This document shows, piece after piece, positions 15,706 through 24,166 of a stretch of 30,941 nt of DNA. The stretch's first letter is position 1, and each line of letters begins with the position of its first letter. The DNA is taken from the NCBI RefSeq assembly GCF_000718775.1, contig NZ_JOCB01000132.1:1-30941 (forward strand). Direction: 5' to 3'. Below the pieces are notes generated by a model that was given only the letters and a program-made list of their open reading frames with translations, searched no databases and was not told where the DNA came from. A program made the position numbers and the translations under genes. This DNA comes from Streptomyces sp. NRRL S-31 (lineage in GTDB: Bacteria > Actinomycetota > Actinomycetes > Streptomycetales > Streptomycetaceae).

Positions 15706-17172
15706 GTGCGGTGCGTGGCCGCCGTGTGCGGATGGTCCGTCGTCCTCACCGGTCTGCTGCCGGCGCTGATCCTGTGCGCCCCCGGCACCCGGTTCGGGGC
15801 GCCGCTCGCCCTTCAGTGCGTGGTGCTGGCACACACCGGCGGCGCGCTCGCCAGGGTCCTCACCGACACCCGGGTGCGCCTGGCCGCGCTCGGGTTCTGG
15901 CTCTTCTCCTACGTGTGGCTCGGACTGGCCCCGCTCGCCATGCTGGCCACCGGCGTCTACCCCCACGAGTACCGCGCCGACGACACCACGGCCTTCGCCG
16001 CCACCGCCCTGACCGAACTGGGTCTGCTCGCCTACAGCGCCGGCGCGGCACTGGCCGGACGGCGCGCGGGAAGCGACCGTCCGGTCCTGCTCGAACCGCT
16101 GCTCGCCCGCCGGCTCGCGCCGGTACCCGTCCTGCTGCTGTCCGGCCTGGCCCTCGCGCTCGGTGCCGTGCTGGTCCCCCGGCTCGGCGGGGTGGACGCC
16201 TTCTTCAGCAGCCGGGAGGCGGTACGGCAGACAGGCGGCGCCAAGGACTCGACGCACGCGCTGGTCATCTGGTCCGTGGCGGTCCCCGCGTTCTGGGCGC
16301 TGCTCGCCCTGCTGCACCTGCGCCGGGTGAGCACCCCCGGCGACCGCCTGCTGCGCGGCCTGCGGCTGCTGCTGCTCCCGCTGCTGGCCGGGCTCAACGT
16401 CATCGTCAACAACCCGGTCAGCAGACCGCGGTTCTGGGCCGGAACGGTCCTCCTGGTCCTGCTGTGCACCACACGCCGGTTCGGCGGCCCGCGGGCCTTC
16501 CGCCGCACCGCCGCCGCCCTCACCGCGGCCGTGCTGCTCGTCTTCCCCTACGGCGACTACTTCCGCTACGACCAGCGGCAGGCGGTCCACGTGGTGTCGC
16601 CGGCCGACCAGTTCACCATGAACATGGACTACGACGCCTACCAGCAGATGCAGACCGGCATCGACTACGCCCGGGAGGCGGGCTTCACCCCGTCGGCCGC
16701 GCTCGGTCCGCTCCTGTTCGCCGTGCCGCGCTCGGTGTGGCCCGGAAAACCCGAGGACACCGGTGTGGGGCTCGCCGAGTGGGCCGGTTACACCTTCACG
16801 AACCTCTCGGCGCCGCTGTGGATCGAGAGTTACCTGTGGGCCGGCGTGCCCGCCGTGGTGGCCGTCTTCTGTCTGCTCGGGGCGGCCGGACGCCGCATGG
16901 ACGACGTCCGGGAGCGGCTGCGGGACCGCCCGGCCACGCTGGCCCTGCTGCTCGTACCGGCGTTCGCCTTCTACCAGTTGGTCTTCCTGCGCGGCAGCCT
17001 GATGGGCGTCGTGGGACCGCTGTTCCTGCTGCTGGCCCTGCCGCTCCTCATCACGACCCGCGCCGCCCGGGGGTCCCGGGCTCCCTCGTCCGTGCCGTCG
17101 CCCACCCGCACCGGCCGCACCCGATCCTTCGGAACAGGAGGCATCCGTGACCTGTCCCACCCCCTTCGATGA
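15706..17172 (+). CDS. Wzy-like oligosaccharide repeat-unit polymerase
   Basis: A 488-residue integral membrane protein with about 11-12 hydrophobic helices, Arg- and Pro-rich loops, and a long extracytoplasmic loop (about residues 295-375) containing NMDYDAYQQMQTGIDYARE and AVPRSVWPGKPEDTG. This is the general form of O-antigen polymerases (Wzy), which join undecaprenyl-linked repeat units outside the membrane. Sequence conservation in Wzy is low, so the call rests on topology and on the adjacent Wzz and Wzx. For the start, a TTG at 15619 and a GTG at 15691 are also in frame. Codons before 15691 have AT-rich third positions, and GAGGA lies 8 nt before the GTG at 15706, which I prefer. It overlaps the next gene by 26 nt. 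Confidence 0.85.
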   Translation: MRCVAAVCGWSVVLTGLLPALILCAPGTRFGAPLALQCVVLAHTGGALARVLTDTRVRLAALGFWLFSYVWLGLAPLAMLATGVYPHEYRADDTTAFAATALTELGLLAYSAGAALAGRRAGSDRPVLLEPLLARRLAPVPVLLLSGLALALGAVLVPRLGGVDAFFSSREAVRQTGGAKDSTHALVIWSVAVPAFWALLALLHLRRVSTPGDRLLRGLRLLLLPLLAGLNVIVNNPVSRPRFWAGTVLLVLLCTTRRFGGPRAFRRTAAALTAAVLLVFPYGDYFRYDQRQAVHVVSPADQFTMNMDYDAYQQMQTGIDYAREAGFTPSAALGPLLFAVPRSVWPGKPEDTGVGLAEWAGYTFTNLSAPLWIESYLWAGVPAVVAVFCLLGAAGRRMDDVRERLRDRPATLALLLVPAFAFYQLVFLRGSLMGVVGPLFLLLALPLLITTRAARGSRAPSSVPSPTRTGRTRSFGTGGIRDLSHPLR

Positions 17173-18766
17173 CCGGTCCGCCGAACCCGACCGGCTCCGC
17201 GACCAGCTGCGCCAGCTGCTGAGGTACCGCGCGACCCTGGCGCTGGGCGTCGCCCTGGGGCTGCTCGGCGCGGCGCTGCTCGGACTGCTGCGCGGCGACA
17301 GCTACACCTCCACCGGCGAGGTGCTGGTGCGCTCGACGACCGACCCGTTCAGCCCGTTCGGGGTGTCCGTCGACAACCAGGTGAGCATGGGCACGGAGCG
17401 GGCGGTCGCGCTCAGCGCCGCGGTGGCGGTCCGGGCGGCCGGGACACTGCGCGAGCCGGCCGGCGCCGCCACGGCGCTGGGCAGGGAACTGAGCGTCAGC
17501 TACGCGCCCAACTCCCAGGTGCTCAGGTTCGCGTACACCGCCCGCAGCCCGCGCCGGGCGGCCCGGGTGACCAACGCCTTCCTCGACGCCTACCTGGCCG
17601 ACCGGCAGGCCCGGACCAAGGGCATGGCGGACCGGATGACGCGCGGCCTGGAGCAGCAGCTCGCCCCGCTGCTGGCCAGGCCGAAGAAGGGCGAGGACGC
17701 CCCCGGACCCGAGGTCGCGGACCAGATCAGCACCTTGCAGAAGCGGATCGCGGACATCCGCTCCCGCGACACCACCGGCGGCGAGGTCGTCCGCAGGGGT
17801 ACGGTGCCGACCGCCCCGTCGAGTCCCGGGAACGCGGCGCTCCTCGGCATCGGCCTGCTCGGCGGTCTGGTGCTGGGGATCGTACTGGCCTGGCTGCGCT
17901 CCGCCCTTGAAGCGCGGGCCCGCTCGGTCGCCGAGGTCCAGGGCGCGCTGGGTGCCCCGGTCCTCGGCATCGTCCCGGGCGGGGGCCCGGACGGCGCGCC
18001 GCTGGAGCTGGGCGGGGCCGACGGCGGCCATGCGGGCGCCTACCGGGCGCTCGCCTTCCGACTGCGGCACGGCGGCGGCCGTACCCCCGGCGGCTCCCTG
18101 CTGATCGTGGCGCCGCGGCAGGACGCCACCGCCGGGACCGCCGCGGCGCACCTGGCCGCCGCGCTGGCCGAGTACGGCGACGACGTGCTGCTCGTCGACG
18201 CCACCGGACACACCCCCGGCCTCGCGGCACGGCTGCCGCTGGCGGAGACGGCCGGCGAGGAGACCGACGGGCCGTCCGGCCTGTCCGAGGGACAGGTCCG
18301 TGTCGACACGGGCACCATCGGGCGGCTCACGCTCTACGGCACACCGCACCCGGGCACCGGCCCGGTCCCCGCCGCCCCGCTGGTGGCACGCGTGCTGTCG
18401 GCCGCCGACGCCCGGCAGTCGGCGCTGGTCGTCACCCGCCCGCTGCTGGAGCACACCGACGGGCTCGACGTCGCCCAGCGGGTGGACGGCGTCCTGGTGC
18501 TGGCCGGCCTGGACCGGACCCGACGGGAGGACCTCCGCCGGGTCCGCGAGCTGGTCGACTGCTCGGGCGGACGCCTGCTGGGCGCGGTCGTCGACACGGG
18601 CACCGGTGCGCGGGCGCGGCGCGGGATTCCGGGCCGCCGGCGCGGGACGCGGGAGGCGGCCGTCGCCCCGGAGATGCCCGCGCAGGCCGCGCCGGGTGCG
18701 CCGGGTGCGCCGGGTGCGCCGGGTGCGCCGGCGCCGGACGACACGGTCGCCGCCACCCGGAAATGA
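17147..18766 (+). CDS. Wzz-like chain-length determinant with degenerate kinase domain
   Basis: A 539-residue polysaccharide co-polymerase. The first helix is at about 27-48, an extracytoplasmic Wzz domain at about 50-225 (YTSTGEVLVRS at its start), and the second helix at about 229-251 preceded by the expected Pro-rich APSSPG. The cytoplasmic part aligns in layout with BY-kinase/ParA-like domains (AYRALAFRLRHG, LLIVAPRQDATAGTAAAHL, DDVLLVDATGHTPG). The Walker A Gly-Lys-Thr is missing: the loop reads RQDATAGTA. There is no C-terminal Tyr cluster. It therefore probably regulates chain length without kinase activity. The tail holds a 9-nt repeat encoding GAP units. AGGAGG precedes the GTG start, and ATGA couples it to wzx. 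Confidence 0.88.
   Translation: MTCPTPFDDRSAEPDRLRDQLRQLLRYRATLALGVALGLLGAALLGLLRGDSYTSTGEVLVRSTTDPFSPFGVSVDNQVSMGTERAVALSAAVAVRAAGTLREPAGAATALGRELSVSYAPNSQVLRFAYTARSPRRAARVTNAFLDAYLADRQARTKGMADRMTRGLEQQLAPLLARPKKGEDAPGPEVADQISTLQKRIADIRSRDTTGGEVVRRGTVPTAPSSPGNAALLGIGLLGGLVLGIVLAWLRSALEARARSVAEVQGALGAPVLGIVPGGGPDGAPLELGGADGGHAGAYRALAFRLRHGGGRTPGGSLLIVAPRQDATAGTAAAHLAAALAEYGDDVLLVDATGHTPGLAARLPLAETAGEETDGPSGLSEGQVRVDTGTIGRLTLYGTPHPGTGPVPAAPLVARVLSAADARQSALVVTRPLLEHTDGLDVAQRVDGVLVLAGLDRTRREDLRRVRELVDCSGGRLLGAVVDTGTGARARRGIPGRRRGTREAAVAPEMPAQAAPGAPGAPGAPGAPAPDDTVAATRK
18691..18726 (+). repeat. Four tandem 9-nt units inside the wzz-like gene
   Basis: GCCGGGTGC is repeated four times in frame and encodes repeating Ala-Pro-Gly near the C-terminus of the Wzz-like protein. 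The units are identical, so slippage could change the tail length between strains without a frameshift. Confidence 0.9.
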
Positions 18767-20301
18767 GCGCCCCCGAGACCGCCCTGCCCGCCGCCGGACG
18801 GCCCGTCCCCAGCGGGGTCGCGGCCACCGCGCGCGGCGGCTGGTGGGGTTTCCTGGGCTCGGCCGTGAACGCCGTCTTCGGCTACCTCCTCGTCGCCCTG
18901 GTCACCCGGACCCTCGGGGCGCACGGCGCGGGAGCGGTGTTCACCGGCGTCGCCGTCTTCACGATCCTCGGCAACACCTGCAAGCTCGGCGCGGACACCG
19001 GACTGGTGCGCTTCGTCTCCCGTGACGTGGCCATGGGCGGCGGCCGGCACGTGGGCGCGCTGCTGCGCACCGCCGTCGTCCCGAGCGCCGTGGCGAGCAC
19101 GGCGGCGGCGGCCGTGCTGTTCCTGTGCCCCCCGGCCGCCACCGCGCTGCTGCCCGCCCTGCCGGCGGCCGACGCGGTCACCCTGGTCCGGCTGTTCTCG
19201 GTGTTCCTGCCGCCGGCCACCCTCACCCTGGTCCTGCTCGGCGCGACCCAGGGCCATGGCACGGTCATCCCGTTCGTGGGCGTGGAGCAGATCGGCAAAC
19301 CGGTGCTGCGCGTGCTGATCGCCGTACCCGTCGCCCTGCTGGCCCCGGGGGTGCTGAGCCTGGCCGTGGCGTGGCTGGCCCCCACCCTCGCCGGTGCCCT
19401 CGCCGCCTGGCTCGCGCTCCGTCACCGCCGCGCGCACCGGGGTACCGCCCCCGCGCGCGAGGCGGCCCTGGCCCGGCGCGGGTTCTGGGCGTTCTCCGCG
19501 CCCCGCGCCGTCTCCTCCGTCTTCGACATCAGCGCGGTCTGGGTGGGCGTCGTCCTGCTGTCCGGCCTGAGCACCAGCGAACAGGCCGGCGTCTACACGG
19601 CCGTCGGCCGCGTCGTCGTCGCGGCGACGCTGGTCCAGCTCGCCGTCCGGCTGGCCTTCGCACCGGAGATCAGCCGCCTGCTCGCGGTGGACGAGCTGGA
19701 CCAGGCCCGCCACCTGCACCGCGTCGCCACCCGGTGGATCGTGGTGTTCTCCTGGCCGCTGCTGGTGCTCCTCGCGGACTTCCCCGGCACCGTCCTGTCC
19801 CTGTTCGGGCCGGAGTTCGCCCAGGGCGCGAGCGCGCTGACCGTCCTCAGCGTCGCCTCGGCGGTCAACGTCGGGGTGGGCAACGCCCAGACGGTGCTGC
19901 TCATGGCAGGCCGCAGCTCCTGGCACCTGGCGGTCACCGGCGCGGCGTTCACGGTGCAGGTGACCGTCGGGGTGCTCACAGTCCCGCACCTGGGCGCGCT
20001 GGGCGCCGCGCTGTCCTGGGGCGCGGCGATCGTCGTGGAGAACCTCGTCGCGGCGGCACTGGTGCGACGCCATCCCGGCTTCACGACCGTCGACGGCGGG
20101 TACGTGGCGGCGCTGGGGTCCGGGCTGGTGCTCACGGCGCTCGCCGTGGTCCCCGTCCGGCTGCTGGCCGGTGACACGGCGACCGGCCTGACGCTCGGAA
20201 TCACTCTGGCGGTCTGCGTGTTCGGCACGGGTTTGTGGCATTTCCGTACGACTCTGGGCGTAAGCGATCTCGTCGGGGTGCTGCGCCGACGCGTTGCCTG
20301 A
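18763..20301 (+). CDS. Wzx-like polysaccharide flippase
   Basis: A 512-residue membrane protein of the MATE/MOP superfamily with about 14 predicted helices, expected to flip undecaprenyl-linked repeat units to the outer face for Wzy. Family-like blocks include the amphipathic start GGWWGFLGSAVNAVFGYLLVALVTRTLG (given in the protein from residue 25), GNTCKLGADTGLVRFVSRD and FGPEFAQGASALTVLS. The helix spacing is regular throughout. It starts in the ATGA that ends the Wzz-like gene, so wzy-wzz-wzx are translated as a coupled set. The start has no separate ribosome binding site, as usual for such overlaps. Confidence 0.93.
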   Translation: MSAPETALPAAGRPVPSGVAATARGGWWGFLGSAVNAVFGYLLVALVTRTLGAHGAGAVFTGVAVFTILGNTCKLGADTGLVRFVSRDVAMGGGRHVGALLRTAVVPSAVASTAAAAVLFLCPPAATALLPALPAADAVTLVRLFSVFLPPATLTLVLLGATQGHGTVIPFVGVEQIGKPVLRVLIAVPVALLAPGVLSLAVAWLAPTLAGALAAWLALRHRRAHRGTAPAREAALARRGFWAFSAPRAVSSVFDISAVWVGVVLLSGLSTSEQAGVYTAVGRVVVAATLVQLAVRLAFAPEISRLLAVDELDQARHLHRVATRWIVVFSWPLLVLLADFPGTVLSLFGPEFAQGASALTVLSVASAVNVGVGNAQTVLLMAGRSSWHLAVTGAAFTVQVTVGVLTVPHLGALGAALSWGAAIVVENLVAAALVRRHPGFTTVDGGYVAALGSGLVLTALAVVPVRLLAGDTATGLTLGITLAVCVFGTGLWHFRTTLGVSDLVGVLRRRVA

Positions 20302-20414
20302 GCGGCACCGGCCGAGCGGCACCGCCTGGGCAGCGCCGCCCGGGGCGACACCGTCCGAGGCCGCGTCACATCATCCACCCCCTGCCGATGCCCAGTTCGC
20401 ACCCGGGATGTTCC

Positions 20415-21169
20415 ATGCACCTGCGCCACTCCCCGGCGAGGACCGCCCCCACGGCCTCCGCCACGGTGGTCCTGACGTCCGCCGCGCCGACCACGGCGGC
20501 GGGCTCGCCGGCCGCCGGCCGAACCGGGTTCACCGCGGCCTTGCCTGCGACGTGGCGGACAGACCGCGTCGTCCGGTCGGTCGCGACGGCGCACGGTGTC
20601 GTGTACGTCGGCGCCTCCTCCGGCCGTATCCGGCCGCCGGACGCGAAGCCGGGAGAGCGGGAGGCGGCGCGCGAGGACTTCGCCGCGTTCGACCCCGCCA
20701 CCGGCGAACTCCCGCCGTACGCCCTCTCCTTCGCCGGCGGCAAGGGGGCGGTACGGGCCCGGGAGGCGGTGCCCGACCGCACGGTGCTCCACGCCGACGG
20801 CTGGTTCGGCACGGCCGACGGGCGGGGCGTGGCCGACGCGGTCCCGTTCGGCACGGCCGGCCGCACACCGCGCGCGGGCTCCCGCCCGCCGTGCCGGCGA
20901 CCGGCGGACACGGCGAGGAAGCCGGACCGCGGACCAGGGCGGCGGCCGGCGGAATCCTCCGGGCGGGCGGTGGGTTCACCGCGGCCAACGGCGTGCCACG
21001 GCGGTCCGCGCTCCGGGACCGTCCGCCGATGACGTACACCGACGCGGTCGCCGCCGGTCCCCGCCACCAGAACACGATCACGGTGACCGACGGGAGAAGG
21101 ACCCCCACCGGGTCCGCACCGCTCACGGTCACCACGCCAGCCGACGCGAGAGGGCCAGGTCAGTCATGA
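20415..21169 (+). pseudogene. Decayed copy of the secreted propeller/FN3 gene
   Basis: This is a broken paralogue of the gene at 12733. The 15 nt ending at the ATG (CCGGGATGTTCCATG) are identical in both. Residues 1-155 align throughout: ATWRTDRVVRSVATAHGVVY against TTWQTDGTVWSLAYAHGVVY, then RIRPPDAKPGERE, FAAFDPATGEL and WFGTADGRGVADAV. About 215 residues of propeller are then missing. The reading frame changes near 20925, giving GGILRAGGGFTAANG. A second gap removes most of the FN3 domain before MTYTDAVAAGPRHQNTITVTDGR. The starting frame ends at 21032 and the tail frame at 21167-21169. The signal peptide has also lost its basic and hydrophobic character. The tail stop overlaps the next ATG (ATGA). 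Confidence 0.85.
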
Positions 21170-21636
21170 GGGCACAACGCATCGGGTACGCACCCGGCGT
21201 CTTCGACCTCTTCCACGTGGGACACCTCAACATCCTGCGCCGCGCCCGGGAGCGGTGCGACCGCCTCGTCGCGGGCGTCGTCGCCGACGAGCAGGTGGTC
21301 CATCTGAAGGGCAGACGGCCGGTCGTGCCGCTCGCGGAGCGGCTGGACATCGTCCGCGGCCTCCGGTACGTCGACGAGGCCGTGGTGGAGGCCACGGCCG
21401 ACAAGCTGGAGATGTGGGAGCGGATCGGTTTCCACGTCGTGTTCAAGGGCGACGACTGGCGCGGCACGGAGAAGTGGACGACGCTCGAGCGGCGCTTCGC
21501 GCAGGTCGGTGTGGAGGTCGTCTACTTCCCGTACACCCTGCACACGTCGAGCACGCTGCTGCGCGCCGCGCTGGACGTCCTCGCCGCGCACCAGCCGGAC
21601 CGGGCAGCGCTCAAGCGAGCCGGCGGAAGCTCCTGA
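21166..21636 (+). CDS. Cytidylyltransferase (TagD-like)
   Basis: A 156-residue nucleotidyltransferase of the TagD/glycerol-3-phosphate cytidylyltransferase fold, predicted to make a CDP-alcohol from CTP and a phosphorylated alcohol. The HxGH signature is in GVFDLFHVGHLNILRRA (about residues 11-27). FKGDDWRGTEKW is a conserved nucleotide-binding block, and HTSSTLLR matches the ISSTxxR motif. The alcohol (glycerol-P, inositol-P or another) cannot be told. Its start sits in the ATGA ending the decayed propeller gene. Its 3' end overlaps by 26 nt the convergent CDP-alcohol phosphotransferase, a natural functional partner that would use the product. Confidence 0.88.
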   Translation: MRAQRIGYAPGVFDLFHVGHLNILRRARERCDRLVAGVVADEQVVHLKGRRPVVPLAERLDIVRGLRYVDEAVVEATADKLEMWERIGFHVVFKGDDWRGTEKWTTLERRFAQVGVEVVYFPYTLHTSSTLLRAALDVLAAHQPDRAALKRAGGSS

Positions 21637-22309
21637 CCAGGAAGGCCGGCAGGAAGAGGACGTGGGCCGCGAGCAGGGCCAGGTACACGCCGAGGAAGAG
21701 GCGCTCGCTGCCCAGGAACAGGAAGCCGAGGCAGGTCACGCCGTAGTCGACCGGCAGCAGCAGCACCGAGCGCAGGGCCGGGTACGGGCGCGGCGCCGGC
21801 GCGGTCTCCGGCCGTTTCAGCTTCTCCGTCAGGATGGCGACGAAGAAGACCAGTACGGCCGCCAGCTGGAAGACCAGGGGGGCCAGCAGCAGGACGGGGC
21901 TCGGCAGGTCGAAGAAGCGGTACAGCGCCACCAGTACCGCCGAGTGGACGCTCACCACCTTGACGCAGTCCAGGACGTGGTCGAGCCACTCCCCGGCGGG
22001 CCCCCCGGACCGCCGGCCGCGGGCCAGTTGCCCGTCAGCCGAGTCCAGGGCGAAGCCCACGGCAAGCGCCGCGCACACGCAGACCGCGAGACCGGGGCCG
22101 GGCGGGACCAGCGCGACCGCGGCCAGCGCCGGGAAGGTGAAGAGGGCGCTGAGCGCGGTCACCTGGTTCGGCGTGGCGCCGACACGGTACGCCATCGCGG
22201 CGAGGACCCGGCCCAACGGGCGGTTGACGAACCGGGTGTAGGGCGACACCCCTACGGAGGGCTTCTGCACCGTGGACAGCAGCCTGAGCGCGTCTGCGAA
22301 CGCCGTCAC
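21611..22309 (-). CDS. CDP-alcohol phosphatidyltransferase
   Basis: A 232-residue membrane enzyme with about six helices. It carries the full CDP-OH-P motif, DSADGQLARGRRSGGPAGEW followed by LDHVLD, with all the metal-binding Asp residues, so it should move a phospho-alcohol from a CDP carrier onto an acceptor at the inner membrane. A frame is open to an ATG at 22366, but codons before 22309 have AT-rich third positions. The GTG at 22309 has AGGGGA upstream, so I prefer it. The pairing with a cytidylyltransferase suggests a two-step route that could tag the polysaccharide or make a phospholipid; the product is unknown. Confidence 0.9.
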   Translation of the reverse strand: MTAFADALRLLSTVQKPSVGVSPYTRFVNRPLGRVLAAMAYRVGATPNQVTALSALFTFPALAAVALVPPGPGLAVCVCAALAVGFALDSADGQLARGRRSGGPAGEWLDHVLDCVKVVSVHSAVLVALYRFFDLPSPVLLLAPLVFQLAAVLVFFVAILTEKLKRPETAPAPRPYPALRSVLLLPVDYGVTCLGFLFLGSERLFLGVYLALLAAHVLFLPAFLVRSFRRLA

Positions 22310-22440
22310 ATCATCCCCTATGCGTCCCACGGAGGGCATTACAGAAAGCCCGATGGGGGAAATCATGACATATGGGTATGATGCATCGGCTCTTACCGAC
22401 CGGGGGCGTCTCCCGTGCCGCCGCGCCCCGGTGCCGTCCG

Positions 22441-22469
22441 CACCGCCCGGCGGCAGGCACCGGGCGGTG
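22441..22469 (-). terminator. Terminator hairpin downstream of aspartase
   Basis: CACCGCCCGG (22441-22450) and CCGGGCGGTG (22460-22469) form a perfect 10-bp stem with a 9-nt loop, starting 18 nt past the aspartase stop on the minus strand. No U-tract is present, which is common in this group of bacteria. Confidence 0.65.
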
Positions 22470-22486
22470 GTTGGGAGCCCGCGGTG

Positions 22487-23899
22487 TCAGATCGCCGGAA
22501 CAGGACCGGTGCCGGCGAGCACCTCGGGCCGCAGCAGGGCCGTCAGCCGCTCGGCGGGCAGCAGCCCCTTCTCCAGCACCAGTTCGGCCACGCCCCGGCC
22601 GGTGGCGAGGGCCTCCTTGGCGATGTCGGTCGCGGCCGTGTAGCCGATGTGCGGGTTGAGGGCGGTGACCAGGCCGATGGAGTTCTCGACGGTCGCGCGC
22701 AGCCGCTCGGTGTTGGCAGTGATGCCGGTGACGCAGCGCTCGGCCAGCGTGAGGCAGGCGTTGCGCAGGTGGGTGACCGACTCCGACAGGGAGTGCAGGA
22801 TGATCGGCTCGAAGGCGTTGAGCTGGAGCTGTCCGGCCTCGGCGGCCATGGTGATGGCGACGTCGTTGCCGATCACCTCGAAGGCGACCTGGTTGACCAC
22901 TTCGGGGATGACCGGGTTGACCTTGCCCGGCATGATCGACGAACCGGCCTGCACCGGCGGCAGGTTGATCTCGCCGAGTCCCGCGCGCGGACCGGAGGAG
23001 AGCAGACGCAGGTCGTTGCAGCTCTTGGAGAGCTTGACCGCGACCCGCTTGAGGACGCCGGACATCTGGACGAAGGCGCCGCAGTCCTGGGTGGCCTCGA
23101 CCAGGTTGGCGGCCGTGACCAGCGGCAGGCCGGTGATGGCGGAGAGGTGGCGGCGGGCGGCCTCGGCGTAGCCGGCGGGTGCGTTGAGGCCGGTGCCGAT
23201 GGCCGTGGCGCCGAGGTTGATCTCGTGGATCAGCTCGACGGCCTCGGCGAGACGGCTGCGGTCCTCCTCGATCATGACGGCGAACGCGGAGAACTCCTGA
23301 CCGAGCGTCATCGGCACCGCGTCCTGCAACTGTGTACGGCCCATCTTGAGCACGTCACGGAACTCCACGGCCTTGCGGGCGAAGGCGTCCTGGAGTACGG
23401 CCATCGCCTTGAGCAGTCCGTGTACCGCGTACACCGTCGCTATCCTGACGGCGGTCGGGTAGACGTCATTGGTCGACTGGCCCAGGTTGACGTCCTCGTT
23501 GGGGTGCAGTCGGGTGTACTGGCCCCTGGTGTGGCCGAGCAGTTCCAGGGCGCGGTTCGCCACGACCTCGTTGGCGTTCATGTTGGTGGACGTGCCGGCA
23601 CCGCCCTGGACGACGTCCACGACGAACTGGTCGTGCAGCTCGCCGGCCCGGATCTCCCGGCAGGCGGCGACGATCGCGGCGGCCTTGGCGGGTTCCAGCA
23701 GCCCCAGTTCCTCGTTGGCGAGGGCGGCGGCCTCCTTCACCGCGGCCAGGGCGTCGATCAGGTGCGGGTAGGCGGAGATCGGCGTGCCGGTGATGGGGAA
23801 GTTCTCCGTGGCCCGCAGGGTGTGGATGCCCCAGTAGGCATCGGCGGGTACGTCACGGTCGCCGAGCAGATCGTGTTCGGAGCGGGTTGCGGCGGTCAT
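22487..23899 (-). CDS. aspA: Aspartate ammonia-lyase
   Basis: A 470-residue fumarase/aspartase superfamily enzyme that deaminates L-aspartate to fumarate and ammonia as a cytoplasmic tetramer. The superfamily signature GSSIMPGKVNP with the catalytic Ser loop is clear. Other active-site blocks are GAGTSTNMNANEV, GQSTNDVYPTA and MGRTQLQDAVPMTLGQEF. The first favours aspartase over fumarase and is followed by an aspartase-type start (SEHDLLGDRDVPADAYWG). It is the last gene of a minus-strand group with the asparaginase and GntR regulator, together giving Asn to Asp to fumarate. A 508-nt repeat-rich gap separates it from the asparaginase, so it may have its own promoter. AAAGAGGA lies somewhat far (11 nt) before the ATG. 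Confidence 0.95.
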   Translation of the reverse strand: MTAATRSEHDLLGDRDVPADAYWGIHTLRATENFPITGTPISAYPHLIDALAAVKEAAALANEELGLLEPAKAAAIVAACREIRAGELHDQFVVDVVQGGAGTSTNMNANEVVANRALELLGHTRGQYTRLHPNEDVNLGQSTNDVYPTAVRIATVYAVHGLLKAMAVLQDAFARKAVEFRDVLKMGRTQLQDAVPMTLGQEFSAFAVMIEEDRSRLAEAVELIHEINLGATAIGTGLNAPAGYAEAARRHLSAITGLPLVTAANLVEATQDCGAFVQMSGVLKRVAVKLSKSCNDLRLLSSGPRAGLGEINLPPVQAGSSIMPGKVNPVIPEVVNQVAFEVIGNDVAITMAAEAGQLQLNAFEPIILHSLSESVTHLRNACLTLAERCVTGITANTERLRATVENSIGLVTALNPHIGYTAATDIAKEALATGRGVAELVLEKGLLPAERLTALLRPEVLAGTGPVPAI

Positions 23900-23960
23900 G
23901 AGGGTGCGGGTCCTCTTTCTGAGGTGGGAGGGGGCGGCGCGCTGCCGAGGGACGCCGGGG

Positions 23961-24008
23961 CGATGGGGCACTGGGGCGGCGGAGCGATGGGGCACTGGGG
24001 CGGCGGAG
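23961..24008. repeat. 24-nt direct repeat, two exact copies
   Basis: CGATGGGGCACTGGGGCGGC plus GGAG is repeated exactly at 23961-23984 and 23985-24008. It sits 62 nt upstream of the aspartase start, so it lies in or near that gene's promoter or leader. Confidence 0.95.
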
Positions 24009-24112
24009 CGCCGGGATGTCGGGACGCCGGGGGCGCGCGACCGGCCGTGCCCGACCCGGGGGGCGGTGCCGACGCGTGGTCCCCGGGAGGACGGGTGGTG
24101 GCGGCGGGCCGG

Positions 24113-24166
24113 TGCGCGGTGGCCGGTCGGTGCGCGGTGGTCGATGGGTGCGCGGTGGTCGATGGG
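24113..24166. repeat. 18-nt direct repeat, three copies
   Basis: TGCGCGGTGGTCGATGGG is exact at 24131-24148 and 24149-24166. A copy with three substitutions precedes it at 24113-24130 (TGCGCGGTGGCCGGTCGG). It is non-coding. Confidence 0.92.

Noticed and set aside
20365..20377. CGTCACATCATCC shared with 22305-22317
   Set aside because: A 13-nt match in two unrelated settings, one spanning the start of the CDP-alcohol phosphotransferase; no further similarity, so chance is likely.
20415..21169. Mobile element inserted between wzx and the cytidylyltransferase
   Set aside because: No transposase, terminal inverted repeat or target duplication; the sequence aligns with the propeller gene at 12733 instead.
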